From: an uncultured Roseibium sp.
Lineage (GTDB): Bacteria > Pseudomonadota > Alphaproteobacteria > Rhizobiales > Stappiaceae
Assembly: GCF_947499295.1 (NCBI RefSeq)
Contig: NZ_CANMNP010000008.1
Coordinates: 1-64,000 of the forward strand
DNA: 64,000 nucleotides
Direction of reading: 5' to 3'
Position numbers and translations under genes: made by a program. A model generated the notes under the pieces. The model saw only the letters and a program-made list of their open reading frames with translations, was not told the DNA's origin and did not search any database. This document shows, one piece after another, positions 1 to 8,715 of this stretch; positions within the stretch are counted from its first letter, which is position 1, and every line of letters begins with the position of its first letter.

Positions 1-143
1 ACCGAAGCCGACATCTCATCATCCGAAATACGCTCAAGAACTTCACAACCAGGTATGCACAAACGCAAAACATCAGCATCATTCAACGCTGACCAAACAG
101 AAGAACGATCAGCCTGAATAACTTGACTGCCTGATATCTCCAT
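1..143 (-). CDS. CoxG/SRPBCC-family protein, N-terminal part (cut by window edge)
   Basis: The reverse strand starts with ATG at 143 and stays open to the window edge, giving the first 47 residues. It begins MEISGSQVIQADRSSVWSAL and contains CIPGCEVLE, the pattern of carbon monoxide dehydrogenase subunit G-like (CoxG) proteins, a branch of the START/SRPBCC lipid-binding fold. A GGGGAGG motif lies just upstream. CoxG proteins anchor or mature molybdenum hydroxylases, and many relatives are stand-alone. The next genes would lie beyond the window, so the partner enzyme is unknown. The codons are rich in T (GTT, TTG, TCT) compared with the FIST/kinase genes beside it. The family call rests on the N-terminal motif only. 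Confidence 0.7.
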   Translation of the reverse strand, partial: MEISGSQVIQADRSSVWSALNDADVLRLCIPGCEVLERISDDEMSAS

Positions 144-206
144 GTCCTCCCCATCGACCGTTTTCGGCAAGTTGCAAGCGACAGGAAAATACACAGGGCT
201 GCAGCT

Positions 207-217
207 GTACACTGTAC
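207..217. promoter_or_regulatory. 11-bp palindrome in the divergent CoxG-like/FIST intergenic region
   Basis: GTACACTGTAC is a perfect inverted repeat around a central C. It sits between the divergent starts at 143 (minus) and 327 (plus), where an operator for either gene would be placed. No regulator is identified. It may be a chance palindrome. Confidence 0.3.
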
Positions 218-326
218 TTTAGGTCGGGTCTGCTTCCCGGCTTTGCAAACACACCGGTCTGAAGCTACATTTTGGGTTCGGCGACGGCAGTTCCGGCAAA
301 GGAACGCCGCCTCCTGGGAGGAAAAA

Positions 327-1523
327 TTGAACCCAAAAACTGGGACGCGATATGCCTGCGGGGTGGTCGTTTTATCGGCCGGCCTGCCGGATGAAGAGAA
401 CTTCTGGGCTGAAATCGATGCAGCTGCCAGGACGGGCCGGTATGCGCAGGCTCTGCTGTTTTTTTCGCAAGACCAGTTCCCGGCAGACATCATCCGAAAC
501 CGAATGGCCCATCATGCCGATGGCCTTGCCTATGCCGCATGTTCCACTGCCGGTGAGATAGGCGGTTCGACCGAAGGGACCGGACAATGCCTTGCCGTTC
601 TGTTTCCGAAAGATCAATTTTCCATAAGCGCTGTGCGTATAGATGGCATCCGCTCGATCGGCTTCGATCGTATCGTTGCCCAGGTCAAGGACGCGCGCCA
701 GGTGTTCGACGCCGACGTGGCCAACCGTGCCGCTGAAGCTGAACAGGGCGACGCCTTCGCCATCTGCCTGATAGACGGACTGTCGGTTGTCGAGGAAATG
801 ATCACCGCCGCGCTTCACTGGGCGCTGGACGATATCCCGCTGCTCGGCGGATCGGCCGGCGACAGCATGCATTTCAACAAGACCTCGCTCATTTTGAACG
901 GCGAAATCAGCGATGATTGCGCGATCGTACTGTTTTGCAGAACAGCTGTGCCATTCCGGATCTTCAAGACCGACAACTTTGTGCCGACGGAACGCAAGCT
1001 TGTCGTCACAAGATCCGATCCCGAGCGACGCATCATCTATGAATTCAACGCCGCAGAAGCAGCTGGGGAATATGCCCGAGCCGTTGGCATCGATCCGGGT
1101 TCGCTGTCTCCCATGAGTTTTGCCTCTCATCCGCTCGTTGTTCGTGTGGGAGGCGAGTACTATTGCCGCTCGGTGCAAAAAGTGAACCCAGACGGATCGC
1201 TGTCCTTTTTCTGCGCTATCGACGATGGCATTGTTCTTACAGTCGCCGAACCGACAGGCATGACGAAGTCCACGAACGAGGCCTTTGAAGGTGTTGCAAA
1301 CGAAATCGGTCCGGTCGACTTCGTCCTCGGCTTTGATTGCGTGCTGCGCCGGATCGATGCCCAAAACCGGCAGGCAACACAGCGTATCCAGAAGATCTAC
1401 GAAAAATACAATGTCGTCGGATTCAACACCTATGGTGAGCAATACCTATCGATGCATCTGAACCAGACCTTCACTGGGATCGCCTTTGCACAACAGGCCT
1501 CTATCGCGGGAGAAAAGGCATGA
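327..1523 (+). CDS. FIST-domain sensor protein (NosP-like)
   Basis: This 398-aa protein has the FIST_N/FIST_C layout: an N-terminal half with an SAGEI-like segment (ACSTAGEIGG) and LLGGSAGD, and a C-terminal half ending with NVVGFNTYGEQY. FIST proteins are cytoplasmic sensors. In Pseudomonas a haem-binding FIST protein, NosP, senses nitric oxide and controls the neighbouring kinase NahK. I chose the TTG at 327 because GGGAGG lies 5 nt upstream; the frame is open back to an ATG at 243, but that extension is arginine-rich and lacks a good ribosome binding site. The stop overlaps the kinase start by 4 nt (ATGA), so the two are translationally coupled. Haem or NO binding is inferred from context, not shown by a motif. 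Confidence 0.85.
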   Translation: MNPKTGTRYACGVVVLSAGLPDEENFWAEIDAAARTGRYAQALLFFSQDQFPADIIRNRMAHHADGLAYAACSTAGEIGGSTEGTGQCLAVLFPKDQFSISAVRIDGIRSIGFDRIVAQVKDARQVFDADVANRAAEAEQGDAFAICLIDGLSVVEEMITAALHWALDDIPLLGGSAGDSMHFNKTSLILNGEISDDCAIVLFCRTAVPFRIFKTDNFVPTERKLVVTRSDPERRIIYEFNAAEAAGEYARAVGIDPGSLSPMSFASHPLVVRVGGEYYCRSVQKVNPDGSLSFFCAIDDGIVLTVAEPTGMTKSTNEAFEGVANEIGPVDFVLGFDCVLRRIDAQNRQATQRIQKIYEKYNVVGFNTYGEQYLSMHLNQTFTGIAFAQQASIAGEKA

Positions 1524-2878
1524 GCCTGTCCGATATCGACGATGCTGCCAGGCTGAAGAAAATAAATGCTGCGCTGGTTGACCGCGTAGAGCAGGCGATG
1601 GACCAGCAACGCAACGCCTTTTCCCTGTTTCAAACGGCCATTTCCCTGGAAGGACAAATCCGGCGCCGAACGGACGAGCTCACATCTGCACTCAGACGCT
1701 TGGAGGAGACAAACATCGAGCTGGCGCGCCAGAAAGACATTTCTGAACGGGCCAACCGGTCGAAAACGGAGTTTCTGGCTGCCGCGAGCCACGACATTCT
1801 GCAGCCGCTCAACGCGGCTCAACTGACCATCTCCTCCCTTCACGAACTTCAGGTGTCCGATCAGGCGCGTGCCATGGTCAATCAGGTCGAGCGCTCGCTC
1901 GACACAATGAACGAGTTGCTCAGGACCCTTTTGGACATTTCGCGTCTCGATGCCGGTGTTACAACACCGCGCTTCACATCGGTCCCGATACCCCCGATCC
2001 TCGACAGTCTGCTCTCAGACCTCAGGCCGATTGCGGAAAAGAAGGGATTGCGTCTACGTGTGGCCGTGAAGAACGACTGTGTCTACACCGACAGAGTGAT
2101 GCTGCGCCGAGCCCTTCAGAACCTTATTGCCAATGCCATCCGGTATACGGACAGCGGCGGCGTCCTGATCGGCACCAGACGCCGTGGCGACGACATTTCA
2201 ATCGAGGTCATCGACACAGGCAGTGGCATCCCCGAAGACCAACTGGAAAAGATCTTTGAGGAATTTCACCGGGGACCGCTGTCTCGCGGTGATGGCAATG
2301 CCGACACTGGAACGGGACTGGGGCTCGGTCTTGCCATTGTTCGAAGGTTGGTAACCGCCCTGAAACACGATGTGAGCGTCAGATCCAGTCCTGGACATGG
2401 CAGCGTTTTCCGGATCAAGGCCAAGCGATCCGAAGCACCTGCGGAACCAACCGGTGCGGAGCGCACCAAACTGATAGCAACTCCCGTCAATGCCAGCCTC
2501 AAAGGCAAGAAGATCCTGGTCATTGAAAACGATCCGGCCGTCCTTGAGGCCATGGAAGGGCTGTTAGCCACGTGGGGATGCATCTACAGGATTGCGCGCT
2601 CATGCGACCAGACCCTTGAAGCCGTCGATGCGGTTTCATGGGTGCCCGATCTGATCATTGCGGACCACCATCTGGATTTCGGAGACCTTGGCACTTCGAC
2701 ACTTGAAAAGCTGTTTGAGCTCCTGCCGTCGCGGGTGCCCGCGATACTGGCGACCGCCGATGCCTCTCAAGGTGTCATCGACAGAGCGCGTGAGCTTGGT
2801 GTCGAACATCTGACAAAACCGGTCAAACCGGCACAATTGCGCGCTCTGGCAACGCATCTGATCAACAAGGCGGGTTAG
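1520..2878 (+). CDS. Hybrid sensor histidine kinase (HisKA-HATPase-REC), NahK-like
   Basis: A soluble 452-aa hybrid kinase with no membrane segment. A coiled-coil N-terminus (residues 10-85) leads to the H-box SHDILQPLNAA with H91 as phosphoacceptor. The ATPase domain follows: N-box (NLIANAIRYT), G1 (DTGSGIPEDQ) and G2 (GTGLGLGLAI). The C-terminal receiver domain (about 332-448) has the acceptor Asp in LIIADHHLD and the conserved Lys in LTKPVKP. It overlaps the FIST gene, which presumably supplies its signal, and it faces a NarL-type regulator. The Pseudomonas NosP-NahK region has the same order of FIST protein, hybrid kinase and LuxR/NarL regulator. A phosphorelay to the neighbouring regulator is inferred. 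Confidence 0.9.
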   Translation: MSLSDIDDAARLKKINAALVDRVEQAMDQQRNAFSLFQTAISLEGQIRRRTDELTSALRRLEETNIELARQKDISERANRSKTEFLAAASHDILQPLNAAQLTISSLHELQVSDQARAMVNQVERSLDTMNELLRTLLDISRLDAGVTTPRFTSVPIPPILDSLLSDLRPIAEKKGLRLRVAVKNDCVYTDRVMLRRALQNLIANAIRYTDSGGVLIGTRRRGDDISIEVIDTGSGIPEDQLEKIFEEFHRGPLSRGDGNADTGTGLGLGLAIVRRLVTALKHDVSVRSSPGHGSVFRIKAKRSEAPAEPTGAERTKLIATPVNASLKGKKILVIENDPAVLEAMEGLLATWGCIYRIARSCDQTLEAVDAVSWVPDLIIADHHLDFGDLGTSTLEKLFELLPSRVPAILATADASQGVIDRARELGVEHLTKPVKPAQLRALATHLINKAG

Positions 2879-2944
2879 CGGAAAGTGCCGACAAGGCACC
2901 TGACCTGTTCTGCCTGTGCAACTACTGACGCCATTTCGCGCGCC

Positions 2945-3616
2945 TCAATCGGAGGGAGGCACAAACGGGGCAGCGGTCCCCAAGGCCTCGAGTTTCTTGA
3001 CCTCGATGACCACCTGTGTCCGGCTTGAAACGGCCAGTTTTCGCAGGATTTCAGAGACGTGTGCTTTCACGGTCGTCTCCCCTACCTGCAACTCATAGGC
3101 AATCTGCTTGTTCAACAAGCCGCCACAAATCATGTTGAGCACCCGGATCTGCTGAGGTGTCAGACTGGCCATCCTCTCGATCATCCGGCTGGTCTCTTCA
3201 TCAATCGATTCTTCTACGCCGTCTTCATACGATTCAGGCAAGTAGACCGCACCGCTCATGACTTGCTGAATGGCCTTTGCCAGAATAGTCTTTTTGGAAG
3301 ATTTCGGGATAAAGCCTGCTGCGCCATAGGCCATGACCTGGGCAATGATCGCCTGGTCTTCAACTCCGGATACAACGACGACTGGTAACTGCGGGTAGTG
3401 AGTTCGCAAGTGCAGAAGGCCCTCCATTCCCGTCACGTCCGGCATGGAGAGATCGAGGAGGGCAAGATCGAACCCGGGCCTAGCATCCAGAAAACGGCAA
3501 GCATCTACCAGCGAGGCAGCGCCCAGGGCATCGGCCCCTGGATAAGCCAGCTCCACCGCACTGTGCAGCGCCTCGCGAAACAAGGGGTGATCATCGATGA
3601 TCAGAAATTTGGTCAC
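2945..3616 (-). CDS. NarL/LuxR-family response regulator
   Basis: A 223-aa regulator. Its receiver domain begins KFLIIDDHPLFREAL, with the phosphoacceptor D55 in LALLDLSMPD. The C-terminal LuxR-type helix-turn-helix runs LTPQQIRVLNMICGGLLNKQIA and on through VKAHVSEILRKL. I start it at the GTG just before the conserved beta-1 strand. An upstream TTG at 3676 would add 20 residues without homology; the GTG product has the usual NarL-family length. It converges on the FIST/kinase operon and is its most likely output, as in NahK-like systems. Target genes cannot be seen from the sequence. Confidence 0.88.
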   Translation of the reverse strand: MTKFLIIDDHPLFREALHSAVELAYPGADALGAASLVDACRFLDARPGFDLALLDLSMPDVTGMEGLLHLRTHYPQLPVVVVSGVEDQAIIAQVMAYGAAGFIPKSSKKTILAKAIQQVMSGAVYLPESYEDGVEESIDEETSRMIERMASLTPQQIRVLNMICGGLLNKQIAYELQVGETTVKAHVSEILRKLAVSSRTQVVIEVKKLEALGTAAPFVPPSD

Positions 3617-4010
3617 ATTGTCTGTCCCGCCTCGCAGGTCCTCTTGCTCCGTTGTGGTGTTGGTCCCTGGTAACAATTGTCAATCGCAATATCTTGGCCT
3701 GTTCGCAGGCAGTTGCCAACAGTTTCGAGTGCTGATCGGCTGTGTTCAGCTTCGCGCCCAAATGATCCTGAATGGTATTCGGAAGCATAGATGATTCGGC
3801 CCAAAATGCATTTGGCCTGGAAATTCTTTGATTGACGACCATCAGCAAATAATTTCAAACCCGAATACAAGCATTTGTGATGACTATCACACCGACCCGC
3901 GCTTCCCTTAGGTAAACTTCAATTAGATTGAGCTGCTGATGTGCCCAATAGCTTGGGAATTCGCATTCGCGTGGGCTGAAGACTGAATACCGATCGAAAA
4001 GGACCGGGTC
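3617..4010. other. Intergenic region with promoters only
   Basis: These 394 nt separate the divergent NarL-type regulator and the caspase-like gene. The stretch is AT-richer than its flanks, with an imperfect dyad around ATGCAT at 803-816. I see no ORF with a ribosome binding site and no RNA gene. It must hold the promoters of both neighbours. Confidence 0.5.
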
Positions 4011-4619
4011 ATGATTACGATAACTTCACCCTCGATGTGCCTGAATGACGCGCGTTCGAACCGCATATACACCATGGACGTGACCAAGAGGGTCAGCGCG
4101 ACCGATACTCAGCGCGAGATTGTCGATATGGTCGTTGCCGCAGCAAGCCGTGTCGAAGGCGGCAAGATTGAAAACCTGGTGCTCAACGCTCATGGGTCGC
4201 CGGGAACATTTCACATCGGCACAGGATTGAGTTCAAGCACCATGTCGCCCTGGTCGGATGTCCGTGACAAGGTTTTCAAAATCTGGTTCCGCGGCTGTCT
4301 TGTTGCCCGGATTGCCGGAGAACACACCTCCAGCCACGGAGACGGTTCCTATTTGGAGGCTCGGGGCCTGAATTCCGGCAACGGACACTCCTTTATCAGT
4401 GCGTTTGCCCGACTGACCGGATGCTATGTCGTTGCGCCGACAGAAATTCAGAGCGCGGCGCGTCAACGCTCCAGTTATCCGCGGGGTCAACTCGACAGTT
4501 ACGAAGGACTGTTGCTTAGTTACGATCCGCAAGGGCGGATCAGCTGGCAGCAACGATATCCTTCACTGCACAGCTACAACAATGAAACGGGCACTGTACG
4601 GCTGCCCAACAGCGAATAG
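4011..4619 (+). CDS. Orphan protein with a caspase-like His/Cys arrangement
   Basis: A 202-aa protein that I do not recognise as a named family. LVLNAHGSPG (H61) is followed about 35 residues later by KIWFRGCLVARIAG (C96). A His at the end of one hydrophobic strand and a Cys at the end of the next is the arrangement of caspase/clostripain-fold peptidases and of DUF4347-like domains. Later segments (GHSFISAFARLTGCYVVAPT) fit further strands of such a fold. There is no signal peptide or membrane segment. AAGGA lies about 9 nt before the ATG. It is monocistronic, between the NarL regulator and ada. Protease activity is a hypothesis from the dyad alone. Confidence 0.6.
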   Translation: MITITSPSMCLNDARSNRIYTMDVTKRVSATDTQREIVDMVVAAASRVEGGKIENLVLNAHGSPGTFHIGTGLSSSTMSPWSDVRDKVFKIWFRGCLVARIAGEHTSSHGDGSYLEARGLNSGNGHSFISAFARLTGCYVVAPTEIQSAARQRSSYPRGQLDSYEGLLLSYDPQGRISWQQRYPSLHSYNNETGTVRLPNSE

Positions 4620-4648
4620 CCAGATGTTGTTCCGTTGATCCCGGGGCT

Positions 4649-5713
4649 TCAGACACCCGGGTTTTGCCGGTAGCTTTGCTCCAGTTCGATCAGCCGCTGC
4701 TTGCGCCAGAGCCCGCCGCCATAACCTGTGAGCGATCCGTCTGATCCGAGCACTCTGTGGCACGGGACAACAAGTGCGAGCTGGTTGGCACCGTTGGCCC
4801 TGGCGACCGCCCTCACCGCATCCGGCCTGCCGATGGCATTTGCAAGTTCTGAATAACTCCGCGTTTCGCCCGCGGGGATCGTCAACAGCTCACGCCACAC
4901 ATCCCGAGTGAAGGCGGAGCCGTGCAGCGCAAGCCTGGTTTCAAAGACGCCGCTTTGTCCCTCAAAGAACCGGTCCAATTCCTCTTGGATCTGGTCGGTG
5001 GTTGCGGTCCTGCCAAAGCCAATCTCACCCTTGGCATAGCCCTGCAGTTTTTTGAATTCGGTCGGCAGAGCCTTGCGGTCGAGAAACTCCAGAAGGTGCA
5101 ACTGCGACTGGTCAGTGACGGCGACCAAAGGACCGAGCGGTGAAGACACCCAGTCGGCAACCAGCAACGGGTCTTTGGAAAAAGCACCCGGTGCCTGTCC
5201 GAGAATTTTCGCGAAGGCCTGTCGAAAGGCGCTCGGCGAGCCAAAGCCCGCTGTGATCTGCGCCTCGATCACTTTGCCTCCACCGGCCAATGTCGAAAAC
5301 CCTTCCTGAAGGCGCCTCTGCCGCGCCATCTCCAGAAAGGTTATGCCGAATTGCCGTTTGAATGCGCGCCGTACAGTGGATGGATCAAATCCGAGGTGTT
5401 TCAGATCCGGCTCGCCCCAACGATAGGCGGGTCGCTTTTCAAGCGCCTCTATGAGTGGTTTGACCACCGGATCCGCACTCGCTTCGGGTGTTGTTGGCTT
5501 GCAGCGTTTACATGGCCGAAAGCCGGCGTCAAAGCACTCTGCAACCGTCTCATAGAAGGTGCAGTTGTCCCGTTTCGGCTTCCGTGCGGGACACGTCAGA
5601 CGGCAAAAGATGCCTGTGGAAGACACACCAACGAAGAAGCGCCCATCGTAGGATGCATCGCGTTCCTGAAGCGCTTCATAAAGCGTGTCAAAACCTGGAT
5701 TGAACTTCAACAT
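4649..5713 (-). CDS. ada: Ada: methylated-DNA repair protein and adaptive-response activator
   Basis: A 354-aa protein with all three Ada parts. The N-terminal zinc domain carries C37, C41, C68 and C71 (FCRLTCPARK and GFRPCKRCKP); C37 corresponds to the phosphotriester methyl acceptor. An AraC-type helix-turn-helix follows (HLGFDPSTVRRAFKRQFG). The C-terminal O6-methylguanine methyltransferase has the active-site motif VVPCHRV with C318. Length matches E. coli Ada. Ada repairs alkylated DNA suicidally and, once methylated on the N-terminal Cys, activates alkylation-repair genes. An AlkD-like gene lies about 31 kb away in this window, but alkB is not seen here. Start chosen at the ATG giving the standard N-terminus. 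Confidence 0.95.
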   Translation of the reverse strand: MLKFNPGFDTLYEALQERDASYDGRFFVGVSSTGIFCRLTCPARKPKRDNCTFYETVAECFDAGFRPCKRCKPTTPEASADPVVKPLIEALEKRPAYRWGEPDLKHLGFDPSTVRRAFKRQFGITFLEMARQRRLQEGFSTLAGGGKVIEAQITAGFGSPSAFRQAFAKILGQAPGAFSKDPLLVADWVSSPLGPLVAVTDQSQLHLLEFLDRKALPTEFKKLQGYAKGEIGFGRTATTDQIQEELDRFFEGQSGVFETRLALHGSAFTRDVWRELLTIPAGETRSYSELANAIGRPDAVRAVARANGANQLALVVPCHRVLGSDGSLTGYGGGLWRKQRLIELEQSYRQNPGV

Positions 5714-5786
5714 ACGCGGAGACTAATCCGACTGCCCGGCAGATGCAGCCGGAAATCGGGCGCATATTGATTTCTTGGAACTGTCC

Positions 5787-6596
5787 CTACCTGTAGACCT
5801 GCTCTTCACCCGGAAAACTGCGTTCCTTCACTTCATCCGAATACGCTTTGACAGCGGCTTCGATCTGCCCCCCAAGATTGCCATAGACCTTGACGAATTT
5901 TGGCGGTGTCGGATTGAGGCCGAGCATGTCTTCCAAAACCAGGATCTGACCGTCGCACGTGGCAGAAGCGCCGATACCAATTGTCGGGATGGGAATGCCT
6001 TTGGTGACCTGAGCTGCCAGCGGCTCCACCATTCCCTCCAGCACCAACGCAAATGCACCGGCCTCGGTGACTGCTCTTGCATCTTCAAAATGCTGTTCCC
6101 AGTCATCTTGCTGACGCCCTTGTGTCTTGAACCCGCCCATGACATGGACAGACTGCGGTGTCAGGCCGATATGTGCCATGACCGGGATGCCGCGTTCCGT
6201 CAGAAAGCGGATGGTCTCTGCCATTCGAACCCCGCCCTCCAGTTTCACTGCTCCGCATTGGGTTTCTTTCATGACACGTGCAGCATTCCGGAACGCCTCA
6301 GACGGACTTTCTTCGTAGGTGCCAAAGGGCATATCCACCACGACGAGAGCTTGCCTGGTGCCACGGACCACGGCCTTGCCATGCATGATCATCAGATCGA
6401 GCGATACGCCGACTGTCGACTCCATGCCGTGCATCACCATGCCGAGGCTGTCGCCGACGAGAATGAAATCCGCGTATTTATCGACGATGGCGGCAGTGTG
6501 CGCATGGTAAGAGGTCAAAGAGACGATGGGATCGCCGCCTTTGCGCTTGGTTATCTGAGGGGCCGTGATCCGGCGAACGGGTTTTTGCGCGCTCAT
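5787..6596 (-). CDS. panB: 3-methyl-2-oxobutanoate hydroxymethyltransferase
   Basis: A 269-aa PanB with the expected motifs: [10 protein letters not shown] near the N-terminus, the metal-binding segments [12 protein letters not shown] and [12 protein letters not shown], and the catalytic Glu in ALVLEGM. It transfers a hydroxymethyl group from 5,10-methylene-THF to alpha-ketoisovalerate to make ketopantoate, the first committed step of pantothenate and CoA synthesis. It follows panC on the same strand by 44 nt, so the two form a panC-panB operon. The start is the first ATG of the conserved N-terminus. Confidence 0.96.
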   Translation of the reverse strand: MSAQKPVRRITAPQITKRKGGDPIVSLTSYHAHTAAIVDKYADFILVGDSLGMVMHGMESTVGVSLDLMIMHGKAVVRGTRQALVVVDMPFGTYEESPSEAFRNAARVMKETQCGAVKLEGGVRMAETIRFLTERGIPVMAHIGLTPQSVHVMGGFKTQGRQQDDWEQHFEDARAVTEAGAFALVLEGMVEPLAAQVTKGIPIPTIGIGASATCDGQILVLEDMLGLNPTPPKFVKVYGNLGGQIEAAVKAYSDEVKERSFPGEEQVYR

Positions 6597-6640
6597 GCGA
6601 TTTCCTTTCCAAGGAGCTTGATCTTTTCGGGGACGCTTTC

Positions 6641-7489
6641 TCAGGCAGGCGCAACCACGCGCTGGTCGATCAACAAAACCGTGTCGAACCGGACAGCCAA
6701 CAACACCACCGCCGGCCGAGCCAGACGGCCACCCAATTCTGCAAGCGTTTCAGCATCCCGGATGTCGACGCTCTTGATTTCTCCAGACGGCGCCTTTGCA
6801 AGCTCTTGCCGGACTGCCTTTTCAAGAGCGGCAACGTCAGGCCCTGACTTTGCAAGCCCGTCAGCCAGCTCGAGAGATTTCGAAAGGGCAAGAGCTTCCT
6901 GACGATGCCGCGCATTCAAACGAACATTGCGTGATGACATTGCCAGTCCGTCCGGTTCGCGCACTGTTGGGTGGCCAACAACATCTATTGGCATGTCAAG
7001 ATCGCGGACCATCTGCCGGATCAGGGTGAGTTGCTGGTAGTCCTTTTCACCAAATACCGCGATATCCGGAGCGACAATGTTGAAGAGCTTGCTGACAACC
7101 GTCGAAACGCCGCGAAAATGTCCCGGTCGCAATGCGCCTTGCAAGATACCCGAAAGTCCTGGCACCTCGACAAATGTGTCTCCACCAGCACCGTACATTT
7201 CGTCGACATCCGGTGCGAAAACGGCATTCACATTTTCTGTAGTCAGCAACGCCAGATCGCGTTCTTCGTCGCGCGGATAGGTGTCCAGATCCTCACCCGC
7301 GCCAAACTGCGTGGGATTGACAAAGATGCTGGCAACCACCCTATCAGAATTTTGCAGCGCCATCCGCACAAGGCTCAAGTGCCCTTCGTGCAGATAACCC
7401 ATCGTCGGCACCAGTGCGACGCTCTGGCCGCTTCGCTTCCAATCGCGCACAGTCGCCCGCATATCCGCCTTTGACCGGCAGATGATCAT
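6641..7489 (-). CDS. panC: Pantothenate synthetase
   Basis: A 282-aa PanC, an adenylate-forming ligase that joins pantoate and beta-alanine. It shows the nucleotide-binding HIGH-like motif [22 protein letters not shown] and the KMSKS-like MSSRNVRL. The frame is open 63 codons further upstream, but the ATG at 7489 starts the conserved [14 protein letters not shown] segment and is preceded by GGGAGGG about 6 nt away. It is the first gene of the panCB operon. No riboswitch or operator was found upstream. Confidence 0.96.
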   Translation of the reverse strand: MIICRSKADMRATVRDWKRSGQSVALVPTMGYLHEGHLSLVRMALQNSDRVVASIFVNPTQFGAGEDLDTYPRDEERDLALLTTENVNAVFAPDVDEMYGAGGDTFVEVPGLSGILQGALRPGHFRGVSTVVSKLFNIVAPDIAVFGEKDYQQLTLIRQMVRDLDMPIDVVGHPTVREPDGLAMSSRNVRLNARHRQEALALSKSLELADGLAKSGPDVAALEKAVRQELAKAPSGEIKSVDIRDAETLAELGGRLARPAVVLLAVRFDTVLLIDQRVVAPA

Positions 7490-7722
7490 TGCGCACCCTC
7501 CCTGGACCACGGCTGCTCTCGACAGCATCTTGCTTTTCGCAGGTGCAACATAGGGGGACAGTTTCTGAAGGTCCAGTGGCCAAAGGAAGCAAGCCAAATG
7601 CGGTTTGCCTGCCAAAAACTCAGTGCCTGGAACCGCATGATTTCTTTGGCTCACGGACATGTGCCTTGCAGCCTTCATGTCAGGTGCGAAAAATCGTCTA
7701 GCGTTGCGACCGAGGCCTAAAC

Positions 7723-8532
7723 ATGCGTGTATTCCTGTTCATATTTCTCCTTTTTCTGCTGCCACAGGCCGCCGATGCGTGCGGATCCGAAACACCGTGC
7801 GAAATTCCTGGCGGTTATTATCTGGCGGCCGCCCCTGAAGACTGGGACAACAAGACGCCGCTTCGACTCGTGGTCTATTTTCATGGTTGGAACAGCTCAC
7901 CAGAGGCGACTTTTCGAAACAAGGCCATGGTCAATGGGGCGACCCGACGAAACGCACTGTTTGTCGCTCCATTTGCAAAAACCGGATACTGGCGTCAGAT
8001 CGGCGACGGGCGGGCTGAAAGCGGACGCGATGAAGCTGCATATATTCGCGCCGTTTTGGACGACGTTCGCAAGCGCTGGCCGATAGATGAAAGGCAGACC
8101 TTGGCCTCGGGCTTTTCACGCGGGGCTTCAATGGTCTGGAATGTCGCCTGCTACAGCGGCAATCTTTTCCGCGCTTATGCTCCCATTGCCGGTGGTTTTT
8201 GGCGATCGAACCCGGAGACGTGCCCTGCCGGGCCGGTCAATTTGCGCCATATTCACGGCCTTGCCGATGGTGTTGTGGCCTTTGACGAGATCGGGATTTA
8301 CAACTCCATGCCAATCACCGAAGGCTTCGACATTCTGTCTGAGACAAATGGGGTTAAGGACGAAGCGCGCGAAGTGGCAAGCGGTGATCAACGGCTAACT
8401 TGCTCACGCTGGGACAAAAGCGACAGCGGACGCGTTCTTGAACTTTGCCTTCACGAACGCGGTCATTCGATCCCCGCCGAATGGGTTGCGCAAGGTTTAG
8501 ACTGGCTTGAAAGCCTTCCTGAAGGTTCATGA
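7723..8532 (+). CDS. Secreted PHB-depolymerase/feruloyl-esterase-like hydrolase (copy 1)
   Basis: A 269-aa alpha/beta hydrolase of the LpqC/poly(3-hydroxybutyrate) depolymerase group. An N-terminal signal peptide (MRVFLFIFLLFLLPQAADA) is followed by the oxyanion segment VVYFHGW and the nucleophile elbow GFSRG with S132. Candidate acid and base residues are the Asp in HGLADGVV and the His in ERGHSIP. Several Cys residues suggest disulphides in the exported enzyme. A paralogue on the opposite strand at 23254-24105 shares CEI-G-YY near the N-terminus, APIAG-FW and LELCLHE/D-GHS. Natural substrate unknown. Confidence 0.8.
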   Translation: MRVFLFIFLLFLLPQAADACGSETPCEIPGGYYLAAAPEDWDNKTPLRLVVYFHGWNSSPEATFRNKAMVNGATRRNALFVAPFAKTGYWRQIGDGRAESGRDEAAYIRAVLDDVRKRWPIDERQTLASGFSRGASMVWNVACYSGNLFRAYAPIAGGFWRSNPETCPAGPVNLRHIHGLADGVVAFDEIGIYNSMPITEGFDILSETNGVKDEAREVASGDQRLTCSRWDKSDSGRVLELCLHERGHSIPAEWVAQGLDWLESLPEGS

Positions 8533-8715
8533 CGTCGAAACAATTGCGTCAGTTTTAACTGCTCCCAAAGCCGTGCCAATTGGCCCGCGCCTGGCTGTGC
8601 TTTGCAGCCCCGGTGACATTCGAAGAAGGACAGTTACAAGTCTTTCTCATTGAAAGTTGGCTCGCTAAAATGACGACACAAATCGCACTCTTCCAATCTT
8701 GAGAAACACGCCATC

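Noticed and set aside
372..1442. Long minus-strand frame across the FIST gene
   Set aside because: It is antisense to a clear FIST gene, has no homology-like pattern and no ribosome binding site. It is a GC-rich shadow frame.
2885..2899. Short hairpin GTGCC-N5-GGCAC between kinase and regulator genes
   Set aside because: Only 5 bp and no T-run; too weak to call a terminator.
5775..6902. 375-codon plus-strand frame across panB/panC
   Set aside because: It lies wholly antisense to panB and part of panC, both certain genes. Its residues are rich in His, Cys and Arg, as expected for a shadow.
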